Part shown: one piece after another, positions 35,411 to 46,301 of the stretch
How the letters are laid out: each line of letters opens with the position of its first letter
Position numbering within the stretch: the stretch's first letter is position 1
DNA from: Chitinophaga agri
GTDB taxonomy: Bacteria > Bacteroidota > Bacteroidia > Chitinophagales > Chitinophagaceae
Length of the DNA: 64,000 nucleotides
Reading direction: 5' to 3'
NCBI RefSeq assembly: GCF_010093065.1
Contig: NZ_CP048113.1
Span: forward strand, 3,038,001 to 3,102,000
Notes under the pieces: model-generated
Told to the model about the DNA's origin: nothing
The model's database searches: none
The model's input: the letters and a program-made list of their open reading frames with translations, nothing else
Program-made: the position numbers and the translations under genes

Positions 35411-36346
35411 ATGCGGATACACAGGGACCTCACCCATTTGCCAGCTTTGAGGCGGGCGGTAATTACTATCGGAACTTTCGACGGCGTACACAGCGGTCAT
35501 CGTTATATTATACAGCAATTACAGGAAACAGCTGCAGCCTGTGACGGGGAAACTGTGATCATCACATTCGACCCGCATCCCCGGGAAGTGCTGCAACCTG
35601 GCGGAGCGCCTGTCAAACTGTTGACCACCCTGGATGAGAAGATCGAACTGCTCTCCAGGCAGGGCATTGACCACCTGGTCATCGTGCCTTTTACCCGCGC
35701 CTTCTCAGCGTTGTCGGCCCAGGCTTATCTGGAAGAATTCCTGATAGAAAAGTTCAATCCACATACGATCATCATTGGTTACGACCACCGTTTCGGCCAT
35801 AACCGTGAGGGAGGACTTGAATTGCTGGAAGCAGAACAAAACCGTTATGGTTTTCAACTGGTTGAGATTCCCCAGCAGGTCGTACACGATCTGGCGGTGA
35901 GCTCCACCAAGATCCGCAAAAGCCTGCAGGATGGCAATATTCAGCTGGCCAATGAGCTACTGGGCTATCCTTATTTTATCCAGGGGAAAGTGATTCATGG
36001 TGATAAAATGGGCCGTCAGCTGGGATTCCCGACAGCCAATCTTGAACTGTCCGATCCCCGCAAACTGATCCCTGTAGAAGGTATTTATGCGATCAGGGTC
36101 TATTTTGAAAAAGAAGCTACACCACTACAAGGCGTTATGAGTATCGGTACCCGCCCTACTTTTAACGGGACAGACCTCCGGGTGGAGGCGCATATCTTTG
36201 ATTTCAGCCAGGAGATCTATGATAAAGTGCTGAAAGTAGAAATGATCAGCTATATCAGGGCCAACCGGAAATTTGAGAATATCGATGCACTGGTCTCCCA
36301 GATGCATAAAGACAGTCAGGAAGCCCGGGATGTACTGATGTCCTGA
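35411..36346 (+). CDS. ribF: bifunctional riboflavin kinase / FAD synthetase
   Basis: Makes FMN and FAD from riboflavin; 311 residues. The N-terminal nucleotidyltransferase half has TIGTFDGVHSGHRYII (GxHxGH nucleotide motif) and SSTKIRKSLQDG. The C-terminal riboflavin kinase half has GKVIHGDKMGRQLGFPTAN and GVMSIGTRPTF. Its TGA stop abuts the stop of the convergent holA gene with no base between them. Confidence 0.97.
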   Translation: MRIHRDLTHLPALRRAVITIGTFDGVHSGHRYIIQQLQETAAACDGETVIITFDPHPREVLQPGGAPVKLLTTLDEKIELLSRQGIDHLVIVPFTRAFSALSAQAYLEEFLIEKFNPHTIIIGYDHRFGHNREGGLELLEAEQNRYGFQLVEIPQQVVHDLAVSSTKIRKSLQDGNIQLANELLGYPYFIQGKVIHGDKMGRQLGFPTANLELSDPRKLIPVEGIYAIRVYFEKEATPLQGVMSIGTRPTFNGTDLRVEAHIFDFSQEIYDKVLKVEMISYIRANRKFENIDALVSQMHKDSQEARDVLMS

Positions 36347-37342
36347 TCAGTACATCATCTTATAGACCAGTTCCTTCATTAATTCTCCATCCTCTACCCC
36401 GCTGTCATTGATACCAATGCTACGGAGGTTATAGGTATGCAGCAGCAGAATAGCCTTTTCCGTGCCTTCCAGCCCATATTGACGTGCGGCATTGATATAG
36501 TCCTTCACAAAAAAGGGATGTACGCCTATAGCAGCTGCAATCTCTTTTTCGCCGCCCTTTACACCAAACACCATGATCATTTTACTGAAAAAGTTATACA
36601 GGGAAGGCAATACCATCTGTATCGGACCGGCTTTCGGGTTGGCGGCAAAATAGCGGATGATGCGCATCACCTTAGCGATGTCTTTCTGTCCCAGGGCATT
36701 CTGCAGTTCAAATACGTTATACTCCTTACTGATCCCAACATATTTCTCAATATCGTTCTCATCTATTTTCTTATCCGGCGGCAGATTAACCAGTAGTTTA
36801 TCTATCTCATTGGCCATCCGGGAAAGATCATTTCCAATATGGTCTACCAACAGGATACCGGCTTTCTGGGAAATAGCCCTGCCAAGACTGCCCACATAGG
36901 CATCTACCCAGGCAGGCAACTGGTTATCATACATCTTCTTGGTACTCAGCAATACGCCTTTCTCCTTGATCAGTTTCGCCAGCTTGCTACGCCCGTCTAT
37001 CTTCCCCTGTTTATGTGCTACTACGAATATGGTAGAAGCCAGCGGATTATCAATATAAGCTTCCAGCTTCAGGATATCTTTCATGGACTGGGCCTCCTTC
37101 AGCACAACCACCTGTCTTTCGGCAAACATCGGGTAACGGCGGCACGCGTTGATCACGGTGCTCCAGTCAGTATCCTTACCATAGAGGATGGTCAGATTAA
37201 AGCCTTTTTCCGCTTCGTCCAGCAGGTGATGCTCCGCATAGTTACTTACCTGATCGATGAAGAAATCTTCTTCTCCTTCCAACCAGTAAAGCGGGCGGAA
37301 TTTCTTTTGCTTCCATTCTTTTATAATATCCTGATATTCCAT
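36347..37342 (-). CDS. holA: DNA polymerase III subunit delta
   Basis: Clamp-loader subunit that opens the beta clamp. The 331-residue length is normal. The N-terminus has RPLYWLEGEEDFFIDQVSNY, then RRYPMFAERQVVVLKEAQSM, with a helical C-terminal domain (LVDHIGNDLSRMANEIDKL, KAGPIQMVLPSLYNFF). It starts 5 bases after the exonuclease gene, so the two are likely co-transcribed, and its stop touches that of ribF. Confidence 0.92.
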   Translation of the reverse strand: MEYQDIIKEWKQKKFRPLYWLEGEEDFFIDQVSNYAEHHLLDEAEKGFNLTILYGKDTDWSTVINACRRYPMFAERQVVVLKEAQSMKDILKLEAYIDNPLASTIFVVAHKQGKIDGRSKLAKLIKEKGVLLSTKKMYDNQLPAWVDAYVGSLGRAISQKAGILLVDHIGNDLSRMANEIDKLLVNLPPDKKIDENDIEKYVGISKEYNVFELQNALGQKDIAKVMRIIRYFAANPKAGPIQMVLPSLYNFFSKMIMVFGVKGGEKEIAAAIGVHPFFVKDYINAARQYGLEGTEKAILLLHTYNLRSIGINDSGVEDGELMKELVYKMMY

Positions 37343-37347
37343 GCTTT

Positions 37348-38073
37348 TTATTTTGTAAATACCACGTCTTCCGTCTCCAGTAGCGGAATACCTTTAAAGC
37401 GCATCATGAGCTGCCCTACGGCTACCACATCCTTCTGACAATAACTGGCGATCCTTTCCAGATCATGGTCCTGCCAGTATACTTTTCCCACCATACTTCC
37501 ATCAATGTCATCTTTCGGCGTCGGTATGCCGAGGATGGCCGTCAGCAGTTTCAGTGAAGTATAGTTCTTATAGTCTCCGAAACGCCATAACTGCATGGTA
37601 TCCAGCATTGGTATCTCCCAGGGTTTAAATCCATGGATCTGTAAAGGCAGCGGCAAAGATAGCTGATGAATGACAGATCGCCTGCAAATAAAAGGAATAT
37701 CAAATTCTTTGATATTGTGCCCGGCAAACTGGAACCGGGGGTACTTTGTATGAAACTTATTTACCAATTCTAAAAAACTGTTTAATACAACCTTTTCATC
37801 GTCATTATGAAATGATTTTATACGTAGTTGATAACGACCGCTTTCCACATGGAAAAACCCTACGGATATGCAAACAATTTTGCCGAATTCGGCATAGATG
37901 CCTGCCCTGTCTACATATGCTTCTGCCGCGTCTCCTGAATCTGGCAAAGTTTTTGCAATTTTGTCGGTCCAGAGCGACTGCAAACTGTCAGGTAAACAAT
38001 CAAGCGTCGCTACAGCTGGAGTTGTCTCAATATCAAGCAACAATAACTGGTCTAAGGATATATTCGGTAACAC
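37348..38073 (-). CDS. DEDDy-type 3'-5' exonuclease (PolB-exonuclease-like)
   Basis: A 241-residue RNase H-fold nuclease. The acidic residues are in LLLLDIETTPAV (Exo I), FAGHNIKEFDIPFICRR (Exo II) and ERIASYCQKDVVAV (Exo III, Y-x3-D). It matches the predicted exonuclease group related to the proofreading domain of family B DNA polymerases. The start is a GTG; no ATG exists before the Exo I motif. It lies 5 bases upstream of holA, which suggests a role in replication or repair; this is context only. Confidence 0.87.
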   Translation of the reverse strand: MLPNISLDQLLLLDIETTPAVATLDCLPDSLQSLWTDKIAKTLPDSGDAAEAYVDRAGIYAEFGKIVCISVGFFHVESGRYQLRIKSFHNDDEKVVLNSFLELVNKFHTKYPRFQFAGHNIKEFDIPFICRRSVIHQLSLPLPLQIHGFKPWEIPMLDTMQLWRFGDYKNYTSLKLLTAILGIPTPKDDIDGSMVGKVYWQDHDLERIASYCQKDVVAVGQLMMRFKGIPLLETEDVVFTK

Positions 38074-38095
38074 TATTTTGTACGGTTTATATTTT

Positions 38096-38128
38096 TTTGT
38101 AATAAAGTATTTTTAACAATTACATTTG
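38096..38128 (+). promoter_or_regulatory. promoter of the coiled-coil membrane protein
   Basis: TTTG (38096-38099), 21 bases, then TACATTTG (38121-38128), an exact TAnnTTTG. It predicts a leader of about 45 bases before the ATG at 38180. Confidence 0.75.
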
Positions 38129-38179
38129 CATAAGAAGATTTAACCATATAACAATTAACTATAAAACACAAAAACGACT

Positions 38180-39142
38180 ATGACTGAGAACACTTTTAAC
38201 AAGCCTGCGGCAGGATCTCCCGGACCTGAAAAACCTAGAAGCCGTAACGGTCTGATATATGGTATACTGATTGCAGCATTGGCCGGTACCTGGATATACA
38301 TGTTATATGACAAAAATAAAACTACCGATCAAATTGCTCAACAGGCAACACAGATAGATTCAATTTCGACTTCAAGAGACGCTTTACAGCAGGAATATAA
38401 CGCCGCTAATGCCCGTCTGGATGATCTGATCTCTCAGAACAGCCGCATGGACAGTCTGGTAAAAACAAAAGATAAGGAAATTGCAGACATGAAGTCCAGA
38501 ATACAGGGTATTCTGTCTAACAAGAATGCAACTGCAAAAGAACTGGCTGAGGCCCGCCGCCTGATCGAAACCCTGAAGGGTAACATTGAAGGCTACACAG
38601 AGACGATCGAACGCCTGGAAGGTGAAAAGATCGTGCTGACCGGCGAGCGTGATAATGCCCGTAAAGAAAGAGATGAAGTAAGCACCCAGAGAGATAGCCT
38701 TAACAAAAAGGTGAACCTGGGTTCCGTATTACACGCATCCAACATTCACCTGCTGCCTATCAACCTGAAAAAGAATGGCAAAGAGGTAGAAACGACCAAG
38801 GCTAAACGTGCTGACATGATGCGCGTAACCTTCGACCTGGATGAGAACAGGATCGCTCCTACCGGTGATAAGGAACTGTATGTTTCTATCACTTCTCCTG
38901 ATGGTTCTCCACTGGCTGTTGAAGCACTGGGTTCCGGCAGATTTACACTGGAAGACGGCACTGAAAAATTATACACTGCCAAGAAAACTGTCAACTACGC
39001 GACCGGCCAGAAACAAACCGTTTCTATGGACTGGAAACAAAACTCTGATTTCAAACCAGGCGACTACGCGGTTGAGATCTACCATGATGGTTTTAAAATT
39101 GGTTCTGGTAAAGTAACGCTGAAAAAAGGCGGACTCTTCTAA
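38180..39142 (+). CDS. hypothetical membrane-anchored coiled-coil protein
   Basis: I do not recognise a named family. The 320 residues are arranged as a short Pro-rich cytoplasmic N-terminus, one helix near 24-42 (GLIYGILIAALAGTWIYML), a long coiled coil about 47-175 rich in heptads of Ile/Leu with Glu/Lys/Arg, and a beta-rich C-terminal domain (LYVSITSPDGSPLAVE, YAVEIYHDGFKIGSGKVTL). Likely anchored in the inner membrane with the coil in the periplasm. It has its own strong promoter and terminator, which suggests good expression. Confidence 0.78.
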   Translation: MTENTFNKPAAGSPGPEKPRSRNGLIYGILIAALAGTWIYMLYDKNKTTDQIAQQATQIDSISTSRDALQQEYNAANARLDDLISQNSRMDSLVKTKDKEIADMKSRIQGILSNKNATAKELAEARRLIETLKGNIEGYTETIERLEGEKIVLTGERDNARKERDEVSTQRDSLNKKVNLGSVLHASNIHLLPINLKKNGKEVETTKAKRADMMRVTFDLDENRIAPTGDKELYVSITSPDGSPLAVEALGSGRFTLEDGTEKLYTAKKTVNYATGQKQTVSMDWKQNSDFKPGDYAVEIYHDGFKIGSGKVTLKKGGLF

Positions 39143-39162
39143 TAGTCACTTCCATATATAAC

Positions 39163-39204
39163 ATCCCGGATGTCTTACTCCTGAAGGAAATAGACATCCG
39201 GGAT
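39163..39204 (+). terminator. terminator after the coiled-coil gene
   Basis: A 12-bp stem, ATCCCGGATGTC with GACATCCGGGAT, has an 18-base loop and is followed by TTTTTTTG. Confidence 0.9.
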
Positions 39205-39445
39205 TTTTTTGTTAATACAATAAGGAGTCCTCAACAGCAAAACCACCTTTATTCCCAATATTTCGAATTTTGTTAACATTTGGTTATTGCCCAATAATCA
39301 TATATAAAATTATAATTAATTAGTGTTTATTTGCATCCGATTGTATTCATGTGAAAACCGGGGATTACATCAGCTTGCATACAATGTTGCCCCATTTTGT
39401 TATTAAGATTGTTAGGCTAACTAACTGCGCTAAATCAAGGTATTT
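39205..39445 (+). other. intergenic region before the receiver gene
   Basis: AT-rich, 241 bases, without a convincing gene. It holds a small dyad GTTAG-G-CTAAC at 39411-39421, about 25 bases before the receiver ATG. No clear TAnnTTTG box is seen. Confidence 0.5.
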
Positions 39446-39844
39446 ATGGTGGAGAACACTAAACAGGTGTACGTAGTTGACGACGATGAAATATTCCATT
39501 TCATTCTGAAAAAGATGTTTGAACAACAAGGGGCTAAACTAAAAGTAACATCCTTCCTCAGTGCGGAAGATGCCCTGGAGCATTTACAACATTCCAACAA
39601 CCACCTGTTACCCTCCCTGATCATCCTCGACATGAACATGCAACGTATGAATGGCTGGGACTTCATTGAAGCCTACCGGGATATTAAATGCAGTCTTACT
39701 CAACAGATCCCTATCGTGATGTGCTCTTCTTCTATTGATAACAGAGATATTCAGAAAGTAAAACGCACGCCGGAGCTGAAGGCGTATATCACTAAGCCCC
39801 TGGATTCGGTAAAGATGCAGCAGATAAAAGAATACCTTGGATAG
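39446..39844 (+). CDS. single-domain CheY-like response regulator
   Basis: A 132-residue receiver domain without an output domain. The acidic pair VVDDDE is at the N-terminus, the phosphoacceptor Asp is in SLIILDMNMQRMNGWDF, MCSSS supplies the Ser of the switch, and YITKPLD the conserved Lys. It should act by protein-protein contact, as in many Bacteroidota phosphorelays. No histidine kinase lies nearby. Confidence 0.93.
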   Translation: MVENTKQVYVVDDDEIFHFILKKMFEQQGAKLKVTSFLSAEDALEHLQHSNNHLLPSLIILDMNMQRMNGWDFIEAYRDIKCSLTQQIPIVMCSSSIDNRDIQKVKRTPELKAYITKPLDSVKMQQIKEYLG

Positions 39845-40040
39845 TTAGAAATTGGGAATTAGGTCGACATGCAGCGGAGATGGGTGGGGATGAGATACTT
39901 TAATGAACTTATTTAAATGACTTATGTATAAAAGAGAAAGGCGTTCATAATGAACGCCTTTCTCTTTTTATGCCTTCAGGCTTAGGAGAACACCATAACT
40001 AGCGCCCAATGCCTAACTCCTGATTCTAATTACTAATTAA
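39842..40040. repeat. AATTAGG-armed intergenic element B
   Basis: The left arm has GAAATTGGGAATTAGG followed by CATGCAGCGGAGATG. The right arm has GCCCAATGCCTAACTCC and TGATTCTAATTAC. A 17-bp terminator hairpin lies in the middle. ATGCAGCGGAGA occurs in the opposite orientation in element C (55707-55722). No gene seen. Confidence 0.6.
39930..39968. terminator. 17-bp terminator between the receiver and ABC-F genes
   Basis: AAAAGAGAAAGGCGTTC pairs fully with GAACGCCTTTCTCTTTT around a 5-base ATAAT loop. Convergent genes on both sides, so it probably works in both directions. Confidence 0.9.
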
Positions 40041-40041
40041 A

Positions 40042-41703
<1,662 letters not shown>

Positions 41704-41711
41704 TTAAGGCG

Positions 41712-41719
41712 CAAAGTTA
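41712..41719 (-). promoter_or_regulatory. candidate -7 element of the ABC-F gene
   Basis: On the minus strand TAACTTTG, an exact TAnnTTTG, 23 bases before the ATG. No clear -33 box. Confidence 0.4.
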
Positions 41720-41773
41720 CTAAATGTTCCCGGTTTTCCTGTTTGTTGGTTTATTCTTTGTTATATTCTCGAC

Positions 41774-42496
41774 ATGGACATTTATATGCAACAGGTCAAT
41801 AAGGACCTTCGAACCTGGCAGAAGGCCATGCAGCGCGGCATCAGCCTCCCCGGCAAGCTGTCCGGAAAGGTGCAGAAAAAGATTAATCAGGTTATTCCTG
41901 AGAAGGTCCACCGGGCGATGACCACCGCGATCAAACAAATGACCAGGGCCGTCATATCCGGCGCTGAATTTATCAGCCCCGCTCCCTTCCACGAAGCAGA
42001 CCTCGCCATCCGGGAATCCCGTGTCCATTCCCGCATCGCCTTCTACAAGACCACTGCCGCCACTGAAGGGGCCCTCACCGGGGCCGGTGGTTTCCTCCTG
42101 GGCCTGGCCGACTTCCCGCTATTCCTCACCATTAAGATGAAGATGCTGTTTGATATCGCCGCTCTGTACGGGTATAATGTGAATGACTACAAGGAAAGAC
42201 TGTTCATCCTCCATATCTTTTTTATCACCTTTTCCACCCAGGACTTCCGCAATAAGCTCTATCCTGTCGTTGCCGACTGGGACAACTACAGCCGGGACCT
42301 GCCGGAAGATATCCATGCTTTCGACTGGCGTAATTTCCAGCAGCAATACCGCGACTACCTTGACCTGGCAAAACTGCTGCAACTGATGCCTGTCATAGGC
42401 GCTGCCGTAGGTGCCGTAGTCAACCACCGCCTCACCGACAAGCTGGGTAAGAACGCCATGAACGCCTACCGGATGCGCCTGATGAAACAGTTATGA
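41774..42496 (+). CDS. EcsC-family protein
   Basis: A 240-residue protein of the EcsC family. It has the Gly-rich hydrophobic hairpin GALTGAGGFLLGLADFPLFL followed by a second hydrophobic region and IAALYGYNVND. A C-terminal hydrophobic segment LMPVIGAAVGAVVNH follows. The prototype belongs to a B. subtilis ABC exporter operon, but its biochemical role is unclear; here there is no transporter beside it except the unlinked ABC-F gene that diverges from it. It may associate with the membrane. Confidence 0.85.
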   Translation: MDIYMQQVNKDLRTWQKAMQRGISLPGKLSGKVQKKINQVIPEKVHRAMTTAIKQMTRAVISGAEFISPAPFHEADLAIRESRVHSRIAFYKTTAATEGALTGAGGFLLGLADFPLFLTIKMKMLFDIAALYGYNVNDYKERLFILHIFFITFSTQDFRNKLYPVVADWDNYSRDLPEDIHAFDWRNFQQQYRDYLDLAKLLQLMPVIGAAVGAVVNHRLTDKLGKNAMNAYRMRLMKQL

Positions 42497-42571
42497 CCGC
42501 TTTACTTATCTTTACTTCCTGTCACGGAACATACACGGACCGATTAACCTTAACTTTAAACAGTATACGTC

Positions 42572-43237
42572 ATGACCAGTTACGATGAAATTTTCGACAA
42601 TAACCGGCTTTGGGTAGCTAACAAAACTGCCGGTGACAAGTCATTCTTTGAAAAGCTGGCAAAAGAGCAGAATCCCGATTATCTCTACATAGGTTGCAGC
42701 GACAGCCGCGTACCGACCAACGAGATCATGGGACTGGACGCCGGAGAGGTATTCGTTCACCGCAACATTGCCAATCTCGTTAACAGCGTAGACCTCAATG
42801 TCATGTCGGTGATCAACTACGCCGTACGCCACCTCGGTGTAAAACACATTATTGTATGCGGTCATTATAACTGCGGAGGGGTAAAAGCCGCTATGCAATC
42901 TGCCGACCTGGGACTGCTCAATCCATGGCTGCGTAACATCCGTGATGTATACCGCCTGCACCGTCCCGAACTGGATGCCATTGAAGACAATGCCGCACGC
43001 TTCAACAGGCTCGTAGAACTGAACGTACAGGAACAGTGTATCAACGTGATCAAAACAGCGGCTGTACAGCAATCATATGTTGAAAAAAGCTATCCTGTCG
43101 TACACGGATGGGTGTACGACCTTTACACGGGTAACCTGATCGACCTGAAAATTGATTTTGAAGGTATCTTACATAACATCCAGGAAATTTACGATCTGAC
43201 TGGTAATGGACTCATGAAAAAAAAGGATGATCAATGA
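42572..43237 (+). CDS. can: beta-class carbonic anhydrase
   Basis: Interconverts CO2 and bicarbonate; 221 residues. The zinc ligands are C42, D44, H98 and C101 (GCSDSRVPTNE and VCGHYNCGG), at the same positions as in the E. coli enzyme Can, with the D44-R46 dyad intact. The supply of bicarbonate for carboxylases is the usual role. It overlaps murI by 4 bases (ATGA), so the two are translationally coupled. Confidence 0.96.
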   Translation: MTSYDEIFDNNRLWVANKTAGDKSFFEKLAKEQNPDYLYIGCSDSRVPTNEIMGLDAGEVFVHRNIANLVNSVDLNVMSVINYAVRHLGVKHIIVCGHYNCGGVKAAMQSADLGLLNPWLRNIRDVYRLHRPELDAIEDNAARFNRLVELNVQEQCINVIKTAAVQQSYVEKSYPVVHGWVYDLYTGNLIDLKIDFEGILHNIQEIYDLTGNGLMKKKDDQ

Positions 43238-44052
43238 CGGGACCTATCGGTGTTTTTGATTCAGGCTACGGCGGCCTGACCGTACTGAAAGAAATTGTGG
43301 CCACGCTACCGCAATACGATTATATCTACTTTGGAGATAATGCCCGGGCTCCCTACGGCAACCGTGGCTTTGACACGATCCATACCTACACACTTCAGTG
43401 TGTACAGCACCTGTTTGACATGGGATGCCCGCTTGTTATACTGGCCTGTAATACGGCTTCTGCAAGGGCCCTCCGCACGATCCAGCAGAAAGACCTGCCC
43501 CGTATCGCACCAGACAGGCGTGTGCTCGGTGTGATCAGACCCACTACCGAAATGGTGGGCACCCTCACACAAAGCAGCGAAGTCGGTATTCTCGCCACGA
43601 AAGGCACAGTAGCCTCCGGATCTTACCCGATAGAGATCAATAAATTCTTCCCACATGTGAAAGTGCACCAGCTGGCCTGCCCGATGTGGGTGCCCATCAT
43701 AGAAAATGGTGAAGCTGATAGTGAAGGGGCCGATTATTTCGTGAAAAAATACCTGGACCAGATCCTCACGGACGCGCCCGATATTGACACCCTGGTACTG
43801 GCCTGCACCCACTACCCTATTCTGACGAAAAAGATCCGGCAGTTCCTCCCAGGTGGTATTACCTTACTCTCTCAGGGAAAGATCGTGGCGCATAGCCTGA
43901 AAGATTATCTGCAACGGCACCCTGAAATGGAGGTACGCCTGAGTAAGAATGGCGGCCGTAAATATTTCACTACTGACGATCCGGGCATCTTTGAAAAGCA
44001 AACAGAGATCTTCCTCGGTGAAACGGTAAAGACAGAATATATCGCTCCCTGA
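43234..44052 (+). CDS. murI: glutamate racemase
   Basis: Makes D-glutamate for peptidoglycan; 272 residues. It opens with IGVFDSGYGGLTVL, and the two catalytic cysteines are C72 (ILACNTASAR) and C191 (LACTHYPIL), with D9 in place. The start codon overlaps the stop of the carbonic anhydrase gene. A strong terminator follows. Confidence 0.97.
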   Translation: MTGPIGVFDSGYGGLTVLKEIVATLPQYDYIYFGDNARAPYGNRGFDTIHTYTLQCVQHLFDMGCPLVILACNTASARALRTIQQKDLPRIAPDRRVLGVIRPTTEMVGTLTQSSEVGILATKGTVASGSYPIEINKFFPHVKVHQLACPMWVPIIENGEADSEGADYFVKKYLDQILTDAPDIDTLVLACTHYPILTKKIRQFLPGGITLLSQGKIVAHSLKDYLQRHPEMEVRLSKNGGRKYFTTDDPGIFEKQTEIFLGETVKTEYIAP

Positions 44053-44071
44053 GCCGGTCATACACAAAAGT

Positions 44072-44107
44072 AAAAAGCCCATAGATCATGAGATCTATGG
44101 GCTTTTT
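44072..44107. terminator. 16-bp terminator between murI and oligopeptidase B
   Basis: AAAAAGCCCATAGATC pairs fully with GATCTATGGGCTTTTT; the loop is ATGA. A and T runs at the two ends allow use from both convergent genes. Confidence 0.93.
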
Positions 44108-44129
44108 ATTATCGGAAACCAATTTAATC

Positions 44130-46262
44130 TTATTTACCTTCCAGTCCTAACAGGAACGCATATTGCAACGCCACATCCTCCAGTGATTTGAAACGACCGG
44201 AAGCACCACCATGTCCTGCTTCCATATCGGTATGCATTAACAGGGTATGATGGTCCGTCTTCAGCTCACGCAGTTTAGCCACCCATTTCGCAGGTTCCCA
44301 GTACTGTACCTGTGAGTCATGCAGTCCTGTTGTGACCAGCATATTCGGATAAGCCTTTGCGGTTACATTGTCATAAGGAGAGTAAGATTTCATGTAATCG
44401 TAGTATTCCTTTTTCTTCGGATTACCCCACTCATCAAACTCGCCTGTGGTCAGAGGAATGCTTTCATCCAGCATGGTGGTCACCACATCAACAAAAGGTA
44501 CCGCGGCGATCACACCATTCCATAGTCCCGGACGCATATTCACAACAGCACCCATCAGCAAGCCGCCGGCGCTACCGCCCAACGCATAAAGATGTGAACT
44601 GTCGGTGTAATGTTCTTTTATCAGGTAGTCGGCACAGTCAATGAAGTCCGTGAACGTATTCATTTTCTTGAACAGCTTACCATCTTCATACCATTGTCTG
44701 CCCATTTCCTCTCCACCTCTGATATGTGCGATCGCATAGGCAAAACCCCTGTCCAGCAAACTTAAACGGTTGCTGTTAAAAGATGGTTCTATACTGTTAC
44801 CGTAAGAGCCATAACCATACAGCAGCAGCGGCTTTTTACCATTCTTTTCAAATCCTTTTTTGTATACCAGTGATACAGGCACTTTGACTCCGTCTCTGGC
44901 TGTCACGTATAAACGCTCCGTTACATAGTTCTTGGGATCATAACCACCCAGTACTTCCTGGCGTTTACGCAGTTCGTTCTTCTTCGTATCCATGTCATAG
45001 TCGTAGGTCGACATCGGTGTTTGCATGGAAGTATAAGCGTAACGCAGCGTCTTTGTATCAAACTCCGGATTGACAGAAATAGCTGCCAGGTAAGCTGGTT
45101 CATCGAACTGCAGATAATAGTCTTCCTTCGTCTGTGAGTTGAGCACACGCAACTGGGTCAGACCATTTTTACGCTCACTCAGCACCATATGATGACGGAA
45201 CAGCTCTATGCCCTGTAACAGCACATCCTCACGATGAGCGATCACTTCTTTCCAGTTGTCACGGGCCGTCTTTTCCAGTCCGGACTCCATCAGGCGGAAA
45301 TTCACCGCATCCCAGTTGGTAACAATGTAGAATTTATCATCCTGATGATCGACCTCGTACAGATGATCGCGCTTACGTGGTTCAAACACACGGAACGCGC
45401 CATCCGGTTTGGAAGCATCCAGAATGCGGTATTCCGTTGATACGGTGCTGCTGCTGTGGATCATAATGAACTTACCAGACTTGGAACGGTCTACATCCAC
45501 GTAGAAAGTTTCGTCCTTCTCATTGAAGATCTCCTTATCAGTTTGTACATCTGTGCCCGTTACATGGCGTAATACACGCTCTTCCCGCAGCGTAACGGGG
45601 TTCTTGGTGGTATAGAAGAACGTCTTGTTATCATTTGCCCAGGCGACGCTCGCAGACGTTTGCGGGATAGCATCTGCCAGGACTTCACCCGTCTGCAGGT
45701 TTTTAATATAGATCGTGTACTGACGGCGGCTTACCGTATCCACACCGTATGCCAGCCACTGTGCATCCGGACTTACTGACATACCACCTACCTGATAGTA
45801 CTGATGACCTTTAGCCAGGTCATTGACATTCAGGATGATCTCTTCGGCAGCTTCCAGGCTACCTTTCTTACGGCAGTATATCGGGTATTCCTTTCCAGTC
45901 TCAAAGCGACTGTAATAGTAGTAGCCATTTTTCAGATAAGGCACACTGGCATCCGTCTCCATAATACGCCCTCTCATCTCCTCGTACAGCTTCTTTCTCA
46001 GCTCTTTATGGGGGGCCATGATGGTGTCCAGGTATTCATTCTCTGCTGTGAGATAAGCGATGACCTTGGGGTCATTCCGGTCGTTCATCCAGTAATATTT
46101 ATCAATCCTGGTATCTCCGTGAATGGTCATTGCGGTATCTCTCTGTTCCGCTACCGGCGGCTTTAGTGTATTAATTTCGGCTGACATATTTTTCTTATTT
46201 TCCTTACAGGCAAACAGGCCCATGCCTGACAACATCATGATAAATGCAGCGGCTTTCCTCAT
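44130..46262 (-). CDS. ptrB: oligopeptidase B (S9A prolyl oligopeptidase family), lipoprotein
   Basis: Serine peptidase of 710 residues that cuts short peptides after basic residues. A beta-propeller domain fills the first two thirds, then an alpha/beta-hydrolase domain with GGSAGGLLMGAVVN (nucleophile), TGLHDSQVQYWEPAKW (Asp) and MEAGHGGASGR (His). A signal peptide with LFAC (Cys19) suggests a lipoprotein, so it would be periplasmic instead of cytosolic as in E. coli. Monocistronic. Confidence 0.92.
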   Translation of the reverse strand: MRKAAAFIMMLSGMGLFACKENKKNMSAEINTLKPPVAEQRDTAMTIHGDTRIDKYYWMNDRNDPKVIAYLTAENEYLDTIMAPHKELRKKLYEEMRGRIMETDASVPYLKNGYYYYSRFETGKEYPIYCRKKGSLEAAEEIILNVNDLAKGHQYYQVGGMSVSPDAQWLAYGVDTVSRRQYTIYIKNLQTGEVLADAIPQTSASVAWANDNKTFFYTTKNPVTLREERVLRHVTGTDVQTDKEIFNEKDETFYVDVDRSKSGKFIMIHSSSTVSTEYRILDASKPDGAFRVFEPRKRDHLYEVDHQDDKFYIVTNWDAVNFRLMESGLEKTARDNWKEVIAHREDVLLQGIELFRHHMVLSERKNGLTQLRVLNSQTKEDYYLQFDEPAYLAAISVNPEFDTKTLRYAYTSMQTPMSTYDYDMDTKKNELRKRQEVLGGYDPKNYVTERLYVTARDGVKVPVSLVYKKGFEKNGKKPLLLYGYGSYGNSIEPSFNSNRLSLLDRGFAYAIAHIRGGEEMGRQWYEDGKLFKKMNTFTDFIDCADYLIKEHYTDSSHLYALGGSAGGLLMGAVVNMRPGLWNGVIAAVPFVDVVTTMLDESIPLTTGEFDEWGNPKKKEYYDYMKSYSPYDNVTAKAYPNMLVTTGLHDSQVQYWEPAKWVAKLRELKTDHHTLLMHTDMEAGHGGASGRFKSLEDVALQYAFLLGLEGK

Positions 46263-46301
46263 AGGTGATAAATTGAGGCTACGAATGTAATACTAATACT
46301 G

